A stretch of DNA of 64,000 nt from Flammeovirga pectinis. Lineage in GTDB: Bacteria > Bacteroidota > Bacteroidia > Cytophagales > Flammeovirgaceae. The stretch lies in the NCBI RefSeq assembly GCF_003970675.1, contig NZ_CP034562.1:1364001-1428000 (forward strand), read 5' to 3'. Shown here piece after piece: positions 25,883 through 34,627 of the stretch. The notes under the pieces are model-generated. The model was not told where the DNA came from, searched no databases, and saw only the letters and a list, made by a program, of their open reading frames with translations. Made by a program: the position numbers and the translations under genes. The first letter of the stretch is position 1. Every line of letters starts with the position of its first letter.

Positions 25883-26992
25883 ATGACATTCGATACATTA
25901 GAAATAAAAGACTTTAAAGGTATACAATCCCTTACGGTAGAAGGATTAAAGAAGATCAACTTTATTGTAGGGAAAAATAATAGTGGGAAAAGTACTCTTT
26001 TGGATGCCTTATATTTAATTGCAAAGCAAGGCGATCCTAGGTCTATTATTGAACTTTTTGATATCAGACAATCATCATTACGAAAAGGGAAAGATTTAAA
26101 GTTTTTATTTCCTAGAGCGAACACAAAATTGTTTCCTGATTTATTAGCTTTTGATAATGAAAAATCTTGGGGTATTAGACTTCAGGCATATAGTGGAGAT
26201 TTAAAAGACGGTCATCTAATAGGTTTAGAGAATATAGACCTTGAAATTGACGGAATAAGATTACTGAATGAGAAATCGACAAGACGAGAAAGTTTATTAA
26301 AACAGAATGATAAGGGTTTTTCAGGTCATGCTTCAAGTACTATTGTTGTTAGAAAGCATGAAGATACTACGTTTTATAATAGAAAAGTTCCTTTTGAATT
26401 TAAGTTTAATGATACTCAAAAAGGTATACCAATAAATTATGTACCCTCTAGTCCTACCTATCAAAACTTACTAGAAGAAACGCAAAGTGTTGTTCAAAAA
26501 AGGAAAAAAACAGAGTTAGTTGCGGTTTTAAATGAAATCGAACCACTTGTTGAAGATATAGAAATACTAGGTGAAGAAATTGGAATTGGATTAAAAGGTT
26601 GGGAAGAAATTGCCCCTTTAAAAACAATGGGAGAAGGCTTTGTCAAACTTTTTGGTTTGGTGGTTGCCATGCTCAATGCCAAAGATGGAATCTGTCTAAT
26701 AGATGAAATTGAAAACGGATTACACTACAGTGTTCTTGAGAAAATTTGGAAACATGTAATACACGTAGCGAATGAATTAAATGTTCAATTATTTATAACA
26801 ACACATAATATCGAAATATTGGAATCTTTCATTAATAGTGTAGAAGGCAATGAACAATTGAAGCAAACGAAGGAGGAAACAACATTGAATAGAATTCTCT
26901 TTCACCCAGAAAAAGGACATTTGGCTCAAACATATTCTTTTGAGGAGATTCAAAAACAAATTGAACTTGGCAACGAACTAAGAGGAAGATAA
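25883..26992 (+). CDS. AAA ATPase of a split ATPase-TOPRIM pair (PARIS/OLD-like)
   Basis: This 369-residue ATPase has Walker A IVGKNNSGKSTLLDALY (about 29-45), Walker B GICLIDEIENGLHY (about 270-283) and the H-loop QLFITTHNIE. That is the AAA_15/AAA_21 type found in OLD and in AriA of the PARIS antiphage system. The TOPRIM-like gene starts 1 nt after its stop, so the two proteins are made together. In the family the ATPase holds or controls a TOPRIM effector nuclease that is released on sensing phage proteins. Function here is inference from architecture and context. Confidence 0.78.
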   Translation: MTFDTLEIKDFKGIQSLTVEGLKKINFIVGKNNSGKSTLLDALYLIAKQGDPRSIIELFDIRQSSLRKGKDLKFLFPRANTKLFPDLLAFDNEKSWGIRLQAYSGDLKDGHLIGLENIDLEIDGIRLLNEKSTRRESLLKQNDKGFSGHASSTIVVRKHEDTTFYNRKVPFEFKFNDTQKGIPINYVPSSPTYQNLLEETQSVVQKRKKTELVAVLNEIEPLVEDIEILGEEIGIGLKGWEEIAPLKTMGEGFVKLFGLVVAMLNAKDGICLIDEIENGLHYSVLEKIWKHVIHVANELNVQLFITTHNIEILESFINSVEGNEQLKQTKEETTLNRILFHPEKGHLAQTYSFEEIQKQIELGNELRGR

Positions 26993-26993
26993 G

Positions 26994-27593
26994 ATGGAGT
27001 TAGTAATATATTTAGAAGGGGATGCAGATATCCGTTTTTTAGAAGACTTTGTAGCCTATCATTTTCCAGATAAAAAAGAGCAAGTATCCTTTATCAATGT
27101 TGGAGGAAAAACAAGTCTACCTTCTAAGAAGAAAGATTTAGAAGAAGATAGCTTCAACGATAGAAAGTCCATTGTCATTTTTGATGCAGATGATGAAAGT
27201 AAACCTAATGGAGGAAAAGAAGCTAGTCTTACCTACCTTCAAAACGAATTAGAGAAAATCGATATTTCTCATATTGAAAATGAAGATATATTTTTATTTC
27301 CCAATCATAATGAAGAGGGTGACTTAGAAACTTTATTAGAACAACTTATTCCAGAAGGAAAAAGAAATGTATTAGCATGTTTTAGCGAATACCAAACTTG
27401 CTTATCTTCAATTAGAGATTCTTATACTCCTCCTTTAAATGTTCCAGATAATAAAATAAAGATGTATGCTTATGGATCTTTGTTAGGAGCAAAAGGATCA
27501 GAAACAGCTCGTTTTTATCTTACTAATCACTGGGATTTAGATGCTGAGTATGCAAAGCCATTATATGATTTCTTAGAAAAATATTTAAAATAG
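26994..27593 (+). CDS. TOPRIM-fold (DUF3226/DUF4435-like) effector partner
   Basis: A 199-residue acidic protein. The start LVIYLEGDADIRFLEDFV gives the TOPRIM glutamate in strand 1, and KSIVIFDADDESK (about 60-72) gives the D-x-D pair; HNEEGDLETLLEQLI (about 103-117) has the E/D cluster that follows in TOPRIM-like DUF3226 proteins. It lies 1 nt after the ATPase gene. The pair resembles AriA-AriB, though I cannot tell DUF3226 from DUF4435 by eye. A nuclease role is likely, for example tRNA or DNA cleavage, but unproven. Confidence 0.7.
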   Translation: MELVIYLEGDADIRFLEDFVAYHFPDKKEQVSFINVGGKTSLPSKKKDLEEDSFNDRKSIVIFDADDESKPNGGKEASLTYLQNELEKIDISHIENEDIFLFPNHNEEGDLETLLEQLIPEGKRNVLACFSEYQTCLSSIRDSYTPPLNVPDNKIKMYAYGSLLGAKGSETARFYLTNHWDLDAEYAKPLYDFLEKYLK

Positions 27594-27653
27594 AGACCGT
27601 TGATTTAACGCTACATTCATTTTAATTTAGGTGGTCAAGTGTAATTTTTTAAT

Positions 27654-28418
27654 ATGGAAGAGAAATTCAACAATAAATATAGAATACCATCAGCACGATT
27701 ACAATCATGGAATTATGCATGGGAAGCTGCTTATTTTGTGACAATTTGTACTGCCAATAAACAGCATTTTTTTGGTAATATAGAAAATGATAAAATGCAT
27801 TTGTCATCAATTGGGAAAATTGTAAGACAGGAATGGTTAAAAACATTTGATATGCGACCTGATATGAATTTAATGATGGGGGAATATGTAATAATGCCGA
27901 ATCATTTTCATGCGATCCTACACATTGGTAAAAATGAATATAATTCAGCCTCCGTAGAGACGCAATGCATTGCGTCTAATCAGGATATTGCGTCTAATCA
28001 GGATATTGCGTCTAATCAGGATATTGCGTCTAATCAGGATATTGCGTCTAATCAGGATATTGCGTCTAATCAGGATATTGCGTCTAATCAGGATATTGCG
28101 TCTAATCAGGATATTGCGTCTAATCAGGATATTGCGTCTAATCAGGATATTGCACCTGAACAGGATATACAGGAGACGCAAAGCATTGCGTCTCTACAGT
28201 GTGGAAACAAATTTGGTCCTCAACGTAAAAATCTATCGTCAATTATTCGTGGATTTAAAATTGGTGTGACTAAAAATGCACGTGTAATTCATGCTGATTT
28301 TGAATGGCAAGCAAGGTTTCACGATCACATTATTAGGAATCAGAAATCGTATGATAAAATTTCTAATTACATTGCGAATAACCCTTTATTATGGAAAGAT
28401 GATAAGTTTTATGATTAA
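27654..28418 (+). CDS. REP-associated tyrosine transposase (RAYT, Y1_Tnp family) with internal repeat expansion
   Basis: A 254-residue IS200-like HUH/Y1 transposase. VIMPNHFHAILHI near residue 80 carries the HUH motif; AWEAAYFVTICTANKQHFFG precedes it and FHDHIIRNQKSYDKISNYI near residue 222 carries the catalytic Tyr. RAYTs move REP/BIME palindromes. The middle of this protein is replaced by an insert of ten ASNQDI repeats plus a degenerate one, coded by an 18-bp tandem array flanked by two copies of its own palindrome, all in frame. The catalytic residues on both sides are kept, so the protein could still work. It lies between the TOPRIM gene and hsdR. Confidence 0.85.
   Translation: MEEKFNNKYRIPSARLQSWNYAWEAAYFVTICTANKQHFFGNIENDKMHLSSIGKIVRQEWLKTFDMRPDMNLMMGEYVIMPNHFHAILHIGKNEYNSASVETQCIASNQDIASNQDIASNQDIASNQDIASNQDIASNQDIASNQDIASNQDIASNQDIASNQDIAPEQDIQETQSIASLQCGNKFGPQRKNLSSIIRGFKIGVTKNARVIHADFEWQARFHDHIIRNQKSYDKISNYIANNPLLWKDDKFYD
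27954..28197 (+). repeat. REP palindromes and 18-bp tandem array inside the RAYT gene
   Basis: A palindrome half-site GTAGAGACGCAATG with its mirror begins at 27954-27977. An 18-bp unit (GCGTCTAATCAGGATATT) is then repeated ten times without change at 27972-28151, with a degenerate eleventh copy at 28152-28169. A second palindrome (one altered core, GCAAAGCATTGC) closes the block at about 28173-28197. The array looks like growth out of one palindrome arm. Confidence 0.9.
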
Positions 28419-28426
28419 TCCCCCCT

Positions 28427-28684
28427 GTAGAGACGCAATGCATTGCGTCTCTACGAACCATATACAAACCATGTACGGTACAAATATTTATGATGCATGT
28501 ACAAACTATGAATAAAACACGTACGGTCAGTACAATTCATACAGGAGACGCAATGCATTGCGTCTCTACGAACCATATACAAACCATGTACGGTACAAAT
28601 ATTTATGATGCATGTAAAAACTGTGAACAAAACACGTACGGTCCGTACAATTCATACAGGAGACGCAATGCATTGCGTCTCTAC
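28427..28684. repeat. REP/BIME-like array: palindromes with 115-bp period
   Basis: Between the transposase and hsdR, the palindrome core GAGACGCAATGCATTGCGTC occurs at 28430, 28545 and 28660, exactly 115 bp apart. The first copy has the full 28-bp palindrome (28427-28454). The spacer between copies (GAACCATATACAAACCATGT..) is repeated almost unchanged. This is the genomic substrate expected for the RAYT upstream. Confidence 0.92.
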
Positions 28685-28717
28685 AGAACCACATTATAAC
28701 AAACAAAACAACCAATC

Positions 28718-31700
28718 ATGCACTTCACCGAAGCAAAACTAGAAAACTCCTTTATCCAACTACTTGAACAACAAAACTTCATCTATCAAAAAGGAGAACA
28801 AATCAATAGAGAGAATCAGGAAGAAGTTTTAATCAAGGAGGACTTAAACGCCTATTTACATCAGCGTTATCCATCGCTTACGTCTCAAGAAATCAAGAGT
28901 ATAGTAAGAGATTTGGAGAAGTTGCCTGCTTCGGATTTATACGATAGCAACAAAGCCATTATGCACAAAGTAGCGAATGGTTTTACTTTCAAAAGAGAAG
29001 ATAGAAAGGAGAAAGATCTTTATATACAGCTGATTGATTACGATAACTTATCAAACAATCTATTTAAAGCCGTCAATCAATTAGAAATTCAAGGGTATGA
29101 GAACCTTCGTATTCCAGATGTGATTGTTTATATCAATGGTTTGCCTTTGGTAGTGGTAGAATTGAAGAGTGCCGTAAGAGAAAATGCCACTATACATGAT
29201 GCTTACGTACAAATCACTACCCGTTACAGAAGAGACATTCCAGCACTTTTCAAGTACAATGCTTTTTGTGTAATCAGTGATGGAGTCAATAATAAAGCAG
29301 GTTCTTTCTTTGCTCCTTATGAGTTCTTTTATGCATGGAGAAGAACCGATGGAAGTGCTAAAAAAGAAGTAGATGGTATCGCATCCTTATATACCTTATT
29401 GGAAGGAATGTTTGCTCAAAATAGATTGGTGGATATTATTCATCACTTTATTTATATGCCAGACACTCCCAAAAGAGAAGAAAAAATTGTGTGTCGATAT
29501 CCGCAATATTATGCGGTAAATGCCTTGTTTGAGAACATCAAAAAGCATCAAAAGCCAGAAGGTGATGGTAAAGGAGGTACTTACTTTGGGGCAACAGGAT
29601 GCGGAAAAAGTTTTACAATGCTTTTCCTTACAAGAATGTTAATGAAAAGCCCTTATTTTGCCAGTCCTACCATTGTATTAATTACAGACCGCACCGATCT
29701 AGACAAACAATTGAGAGATCAGTTTGTCAATGCAAAAGAATATATAGGCGATAGTTTTGTACGAAGTGTAGAAAGCAGAACACAACTTAGAGAATACCTT
29801 CAAGGCAGAAACAGTGGAGGGGTGTTCTTAACCACCATCCATAAATTCACAGAAGATGCACAATTGCTTTCGGATAGAACCAATGTAATTTGTATTTCCG
29901 ATGAAGCCCACCGTAGCCAAACTAACCTCGATCAGAAATTAACCATCACCGAAAAAGGAGTAAAGAAATCTTTCGGTTTTGCCAAGCACTTGCACGACTC
30001 CTTACCCCACGCCACGTATGTAGGTTTTACAGGAACACCCATTGATGCCACTTTAGAAGTATTTGGAGAAGTAGTAGATGCCTACACCATGACCGAATCC
30101 GTAGAAGATGAAATTACGGTACGTATTGTTTACGAAGGCAGAGCAGCAAAGGTAATTATGGATAATAGTAAACTCAATGAAATAGAGAATTACTACGGTC
30201 AGGTTTTAGAAGAAGGAGCAAGCGAATACCATGTAGACGAAAGTAAACGTCAATCTACCCAAATGGATGTTATTTTGGGAGATGAACACCGTCTACAAGC
30301 CATCGCTAAAGATTTTATTCAACATTACGAAGGCAGAGTAGAAGAAGGTGCTTCTGTAAAAGGAAAAGCAATGTTTGTGTGCAGTAGTCGTCAGATAGCC
30401 TATGCATTTTATCAGAAAGTCATCGCAATACGACCGCAATGGGCAACCCCATTAGACTGTGCAGAAGGAGAAACACTCACTGAAAAAGAAAAGAAAGAAA
30501 ACCTCCCATTACCACGTATTAACATGGTCATGACCAGAGGAAAAGATGATCCTGAAGAATTGTACAATGCTTTAGGTAATAAACAATATAGAACCACTTT
30601 AGATCAGCAATTCAAAAATGCCAAATCCAATTTCAAAATTGCCGTTGTAGTAGATATGTGGCTCACAGGTTTTGATGTACCTTTTTTGGATACCATCTAT
30701 ATAGATAAACCTATCCAACAGCACAACCTTATTCAAACCATTTCTAGGGTTAATAGAAAGTTTGAAGGGAAAGACAAAGGATTGGTAGTAGATTATATCG
30801 GTATCAAAAAGAACATGAACTTAGCATTGGCACAGTTCAATAAAGTAGACAGCCAAAACTTCGAAGACATACAACAATCCATTACCGCCGTAAGAGATCA
30901 TTTAGACCTACTCCGTAAAGTATTTCATAAGTTCGATGCTTCCTTATATTTCACAGGAAATGAATTGGAGCAATTAGAAACCCTCAATAAAGCATCAGAA
31001 TTTGTACAACTTACAGAAGCCCTAGAAAAGCGTTTTATGAACTTGGTCAAACGCCTAAAATCTGCCTACGACATCTGTTCAGGAAGTGAAGAAATCAAAG
31101 ACAAAGAAAAAGACGAAATCCACTTCTACCTCGCTGTTCGCTCCATTGTTTTTAAACTGACCAAAGGAGAAGCTCCTGATACCGATCAGATGAACAAAAA
31201 GGTAAGAGAAATGATCGCCGAAGCCATAAAAAGTGATGGAGTAGAAGAAATCTTCAAACTAGGCGATGAAAACGATAGTAAAATAGACATTTTTGATGAA
31301 GACTATTTGGCAAAAGTCAATAAAATCAAGATGCCTAATACAAAGATCAAACTTTTACAAAAACTACTCGCCAAAGCCATAGATGATTTTAAGAAGGTCA
31401 ATAAAATAAAAGGCGTCGACTTCACAGAAAAAATGCAACAGTTGGTAAGTAAATACAACGAACGCAAAGAAGACGATGTATTGGTAGGTGAAGTATTAGA
31501 AGACTTCGCCGATGAAATCACTACCCTCATCTACGATCTTAAATCAGAAATGGGCTCATTCGCAGATATGGGTATCGACTTCGAAGAAAAAGCCTTCTAT
31601 GATATCCTCTTAGCACTAGCCCATAAATACGATTTTAATTACCCCGAAGACCAAACAAAGGCATTGGCTCAAAAGGTAAAACAGATAGTAGATGATAAAG

Positions 31701-31858
31701 CCAATTACACAGATTGGAACACAAGAGACGACATAAAAGCCGAACTCAAAGTAGCCTTAATCTTACTTCTCCACGAGTTTAAATACCCTCCTGTAGATAG
31801 AGATGAGGTGTATAAGGAGATATTTGAGCAGGCGGAGAATTTTAAGAAGTATAATTGA
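28718..31858 (+). CDS. hsdR: Type I restriction endonuclease subunit
   Basis: A 1046-residue HsdR. The N-terminal PD-(D/E)xK nuclease domain shows IPDVIVYINGLPLVVVELKS (about 130-149), with D and E-x-K. The SF2 translocase follows: Walker A-type GATGCGKSFTM near 292, DEAH-type box CISDEAHRS near 393, VGFTGTP near 434 and the later helicase motifs (SRVNRKFEGKDKGLVVDYIG). It cuts unmethylated DNA after translocation with HsdM and HsdS. It is separated from hsdS by 5 kb of cargo. A truncated copy of its start lies at 25550. Confidence 0.95.
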   Translation: MHFTEAKLENSFIQLLEQQNFIYQKGEQINRENQEEVLIKEDLNAYLHQRYPSLTSQEIKSIVRDLEKLPASDLYDSNKAIMHKVANGFTFKREDRKEKDLYIQLIDYDNLSNNLFKAVNQLEIQGYENLRIPDVIVYINGLPLVVVELKSAVRENATIHDAYVQITTRYRRDIPALFKYNAFCVISDGVNNKAGSFFAPYEFFYAWRRTDGSAKKEVDGIASLYTLLEGMFAQNRLVDIIHHFIYMPDTPKREEKIVCRYPQYYAVNALFENIKKHQKPEGDGKGGTYFGATGCGKSFTMLFLTRMLMKSPYFASPTIVLITDRTDLDKQLRDQFVNAKEYIGDSFVRSVESRTQLREYLQGRNSGGVFLTTIHKFTEDAQLLSDRTNVICISDEAHRSQTNLDQKLTITEKGVKKSFGFAKHLHDSLPHATYVGFTGTPIDATLEVFGEVVDAYTMTESVEDEITVRIVYEGRAAKVIMDNSKLNEIENYYGQVLEEGASEYHVDESKRQSTQMDVILGDEHRLQAIAKDFIQHYEGRVEEGASVKGKAMFVCSSRQIAYAFYQKVIAIRPQWATPLDCAEGETLTEKEKKENLPLPRINMVMTRGKDDPEELYNALGNKQYRTTLDQQFKNAKSNFKIAVVVDMWLTGFDVPFLDTIYIDKPIQQHNLIQTISRVNRKFEGKDKGLVVDYIGIKKNMNLALAQFNKVDSQNFEDIQQSITAVRDHLDLLRKVFHKFDASLYFTGNELEQLETLNKASEFVQLTEALEKRFMNLVKRLKSAYDICSGSEEIKDKEKDEIHFYLAVRSIVFKLTKGEAPDTDQMNKKVREMIAEAIKSDGVEEIFKLGDENDSKIDIFDEDYLAKVNKIKMPNTKIKLLQKLLAKAIDDFKKVNKIKGVDFTEKMQQLVSKYNERKEDDVLVGEVLEDFADEITTLIYDLKSEMGSFADMGIDFEEKAFYDILLALAHKYDFNYPEDQTKALAQKVKQIVDDKANYTDWNTRDDIKAELKVALILLLHEFKYPPVDRDEVYKEIFEQAENFKKYN

Positions 31859-31863
31859 TTAGT

Positions 31864-32469
31864 ATGAAAAGACCATGTGGAACTGAAATATTTCAAAGAA
31901 TATCTGAAATTATTCATTGGAATAAAGGTGATAAATTAATTAAGACAGAGGAAACTTTGGTTAAGGAAGGGCTAGATTTATTGAGTTTAGGAAAAACAAA
32001 GAAAATTGAACATTGGCGTCCTTTTATTATAAGAAAAGAAGGAGTATCCGTTTCTTCATCAAAGGTATTTGATCTATTTAGGTTATACTTTGATGATTCT
32101 CTTAAAATCTTTGCCATTGAAGGGAGTACATTATCATATTCAGTTAAGATTTTAGAAGAAAGTGGTGAGCATATCAAATTCTGGTTTGTAGCAGATCTAT
32201 TATTTTATCCATATGGTGATCCAAATATTGAGATAAAAAACTATATAAAAATATTTCACGAAAATGATTTTGAAACAATTATGGAAGTGAATCAATTTAT
32301 TTCAGATCATGAGATGTGGGACGAGTTCAAAGGAATTAGAGCTAACCTTACTTTTAGTAATGAAAAAAAATATAAAGGTATTGAACCTTGCTTTTATAAT
32401 ATAATATCTAAGTTATTAGATAATGAAATTCTGACTGAAGAGCATGTTGTGTCATGGGAGAAGTTTTAA
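31864..32469 (+). CDS. Unknown protein between hsdR and mcrB
   Basis: A 201-residue protein I do not recognise. I start it at the ATG at 31864, since the upstream TTG at 31855 overlaps the hsdR stop. It is mixed alpha/beta with one notable segment (FWFVADLLFYPYGDPNIEI) and no signal or membrane helix; no nuclease or binding motif is visible. It begins 5 nt after the hsdR stop, ends 34 nt before mcrB, and reads in the same direction, so it is likely co-transcribed with the restriction genes. A defence-associated role is inferred from location only. Confidence 0.6.
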   Translation: MKRPCGTEIFQRISEIIHWNKGDKLIKTEETLVKEGLDLLSLGKTKKIEHWRPFIIRKEGVSVSSSKVFDLFRLYFDDSLKIFAIEGSTLSYSVKILEESGEHIKFWFVADLLFYPYGDPNIEIKNYIKIFHENDFETIMEVNQFISDHEMWDEFKGIRANLTFSNEKKYKGIEPCFYNIISKLLDNEILTEEHVVSWEKF

Positions 32470-32503
32470 TATAACTTAAGTAGAAGAATAAACAACATAA
32501 TTA

Positions 32504-34627
32504 ATGGATAAAAGAATAGAATTAAAAAAAGAATTCCTTAAAGAATGGCCTATTAGTAGATTAGAAAAATTAAAACTTGAAGAATATACAAATTTAGATA
32601 AAAACTCTTTTTGTTATTGGTTAGAAGCTATAACATCTGAGGTAGGTAGTATATGGGGAGGCTCATCATATAAGTTTGGGATCTTTAAACGTAATAATAA
32701 AGAAAATGAAGTAGAAGGGCATAGAAAAACAGATGGTGAATATTCTTGGTTAGGAAAATATGGAAAAACTAAAGAAGAAGCTTTTTTAAAGCTTAAAAGC
32801 TTAGTATTGCAAATTTCTAAATCAGCAATCAATAATGATCTTGAAGAAATTGAGAAAATAGATTTAGGTAATGCATATAAATGGAAAATTGCTCATTTAT
32901 ATAGTAATTTCAATGTTTTCAATTTTTTTAAAGAGGACGCAATAAAGTTTATATTAAAGGAGAAAGGTTATAAAGGTGTATTTTCATATGCTAATGCTTA
33001 TATGTTTCTGAAAACCTTGAATACAGAAAATGAAGAATTTTATACTTTTTCACAAAAACTTTGGAACTTATATGAGAAAGAACCCGAAGCTAATGTGAGC
33101 CTAAATCTTAGTAAGGGAAATAAGAGAAATGATTTAAATCAAATCTTATACGGACCTCCCGGTACAGGTAAAACATACAATACTATCAATAAAGCCTTAG
33201 AAATCATAGAAGGTAACGAGCTATCAGAAGAAGATAGAAATAATGGTTCAGCTAAGAAAAAATTTAATGAATATGTAGAAAGCGGTCAAGTTGTATTTAC
33301 AACTTTTCATCAAAGTATGAGTTATGAAGATTTTGTGGAAGGGATAAAACCAAAAACAAATGATGATGACCAAATTTATTATGAAACTGAAGATGGTATT
33401 TTTAAAAAAATCTGTTCATCTGCCAAAAAAATAGAAGTTATAGAATCTTCAGATATTGATTTTGATAAGGTTGATTATTATAAAATGTCTATTGGTGGTA
33501 AGAATAGAAAGATAATGCATGATTGGAATATCAATAATGAAACGGTGAGTTTAGGTTATGGAGGTTCTAGTTCTTTAAAAGAATTTGAAGGGATTGATGA
33601 TTGGAGATCTTTTAATAAAGCATTTACTGAAAAGAATCCAGAGAGAATAGAAGAATCGAAGTTTCATTCTAATGCTGCTTTCCGATTTCTTAAAATGAAA
33701 ATTGGTGATATCGTTATTATTACTTTAGGTAACCTTATTATAGATGCAATTGGTGTCATTGTAGGTGACTATTTCTATGATGATACAACTGAGATTGATC
33801 ATGTACATTACAGAAAGGTAAAATGGTTAGCTACTGATTTAGGTGTTGAACCTTCTAAGTTTATAAATAAGAAAATATCTCAACAAACTATCTATGAGTT
33901 TTATAGGGAAGATATAAAAATAGATACCTTCAAAGATACTTTTAGTAAAAAGGAGAAAGTTCAACCCAAAAACCATGTTTTAATTATTGATGAAATTAAT
34001 AGAGGTAATGTATCAGCTATCTTTGGAGAGCAGATAACCTTATTAGAAGAAAGTAAGCGATTAGGTAATAAGGAAGAACTTAAAGTGAAATTGCCATATA
34101 GTAAAGAACCGTTTGGAGTTCCAAATAATTTACACATCATAGGTACTATGAATACAGCTGATAGATCTGTTGAAGCTTTAGATACTGCATTAAGAAGACG
34201 TTTTGTATTTAAGGAAATGATGCCAAAGCCTGATCTATTGGAATACAAAGAAGGGATAGGCATTAATCTACAATTAGTACTTGAAACAATTAATGAAAGG
34301 ATAAAGGTATTATTGGATAGAGATCATCAAATAGGTCATAGTTACTTCCTTAAGGTAAACACTTTTGAAGAAGTGAAAAAAGCTTTTGCCACTGAAATTA
34401 TTCCCCTTTTACAAGAGTACTTTTATGGAGATTATATCAAAATAGCCTTAATTATTGGTTTAGGCTTCTTTGAAGAACCAAAAACAATTCGCCCAAATTT
34501 ATTTGCTAAGATTCAAGGAGCGGAAGGATTTGATTATACCAATCAAACTACTTATGAATTGCTTGATCCTTTTCAAATGAGTGATGATGATTTTAGTAAA
34601 GCGATAGAACTATTACTTGAAAAATAG
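32504..34627 (+). CDS. mcrB: McrB-type GTPase of modification-dependent restriction, with extra inserted domain
   Basis: A 707-residue AAA+ protein. Walker A LYGPPGTGKTY is near residue 216, Walker B VLIIDEINRGNVSAIFGE near residue 491, and the sensor/arginine-finger stretch GTMNTADRSVEALDTAL then RRRF near 546-566: the McrB hallmark set. The ~215-residue N-terminal region (ITSEVGSIWGGSSYKFGIF) would be the DNA-recognition part. The Walker motifs lie ~275 residues apart, far more than in ordinary McrB. The extra part (about 320-470: MSIGGKNRKIMHDW, IGDIVIITLGNLIIDAIGVI, HVHYRKVKWLATD) looks like a PUA/EVE-like fold. It acts with McrC, which starts at the next base, to cut DNA with modified bases. 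Confidence 0.9.
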   Translation: MDKRIELKKEFLKEWPISRLEKLKLEEYTNLDKNSFCYWLEAITSEVGSIWGGSSYKFGIFKRNNKENEVEGHRKTDGEYSWLGKYGKTKEEAFLKLKSLVLQISKSAINNDLEEIEKIDLGNAYKWKIAHLYSNFNVFNFFKEDAIKFILKEKGYKGVFSYANAYMFLKTLNTENEEFYTFSQKLWNLYEKEPEANVSLNLSKGNKRNDLNQILYGPPGTGKTYNTINKALEIIEGNELSEEDRNNGSAKKKFNEYVESGQVVFTTFHQSMSYEDFVEGIKPKTNDDDQIYYETEDGIFKKICSSAKKIEVIESSDIDFDKVDYYKMSIGGKNRKIMHDWNINNETVSLGYGGSSSLKEFEGIDDWRSFNKAFTEKNPERIEESKFHSNAAFRFLKMKIGDIVIITLGNLIIDAIGVIVGDYFYDDTTEIDHVHYRKVKWLATDLGVEPSKFINKKISQQTIYEFYREDIKIDTFKDTFSKKEKVQPKNHVLIIDEINRGNVSAIFGEQITLLEESKRLGNKEELKVKLPYSKEPFGVPNNLHIIGTMNTADRSVEALDTALRRRFVFKEMMPKPDLLEYKEGIGINLQLVLETINERIKVLLDRDHQIGHSYFLKVNTFEEVKKAFATEIIPLLQEYFYGDYIKIALIIGLGFFEEPKTIRPNLFAKIQGAEGFDYTNQTTYELLDPFQMSDDDFSKAIELLLEK

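Noticed and set aside
23720-27593. Standard Gabija system
   Set aside because: No UvrD-like helicase gene follows either OLD-type protein.
27945-28269. Long open frames on both strands with repeats such as LIRILR and NILIRR
   Set aside because: They are shadows of the 18-bp tandem array, which has no stops in several frames; the RAYT frame carries the real motifs.
28427-28684. Possible CRISPR array
   Set aside because: The repeats are perfect palindromes with identical 90-bp spacers and no cas genes; a REP/BIME array explains them.
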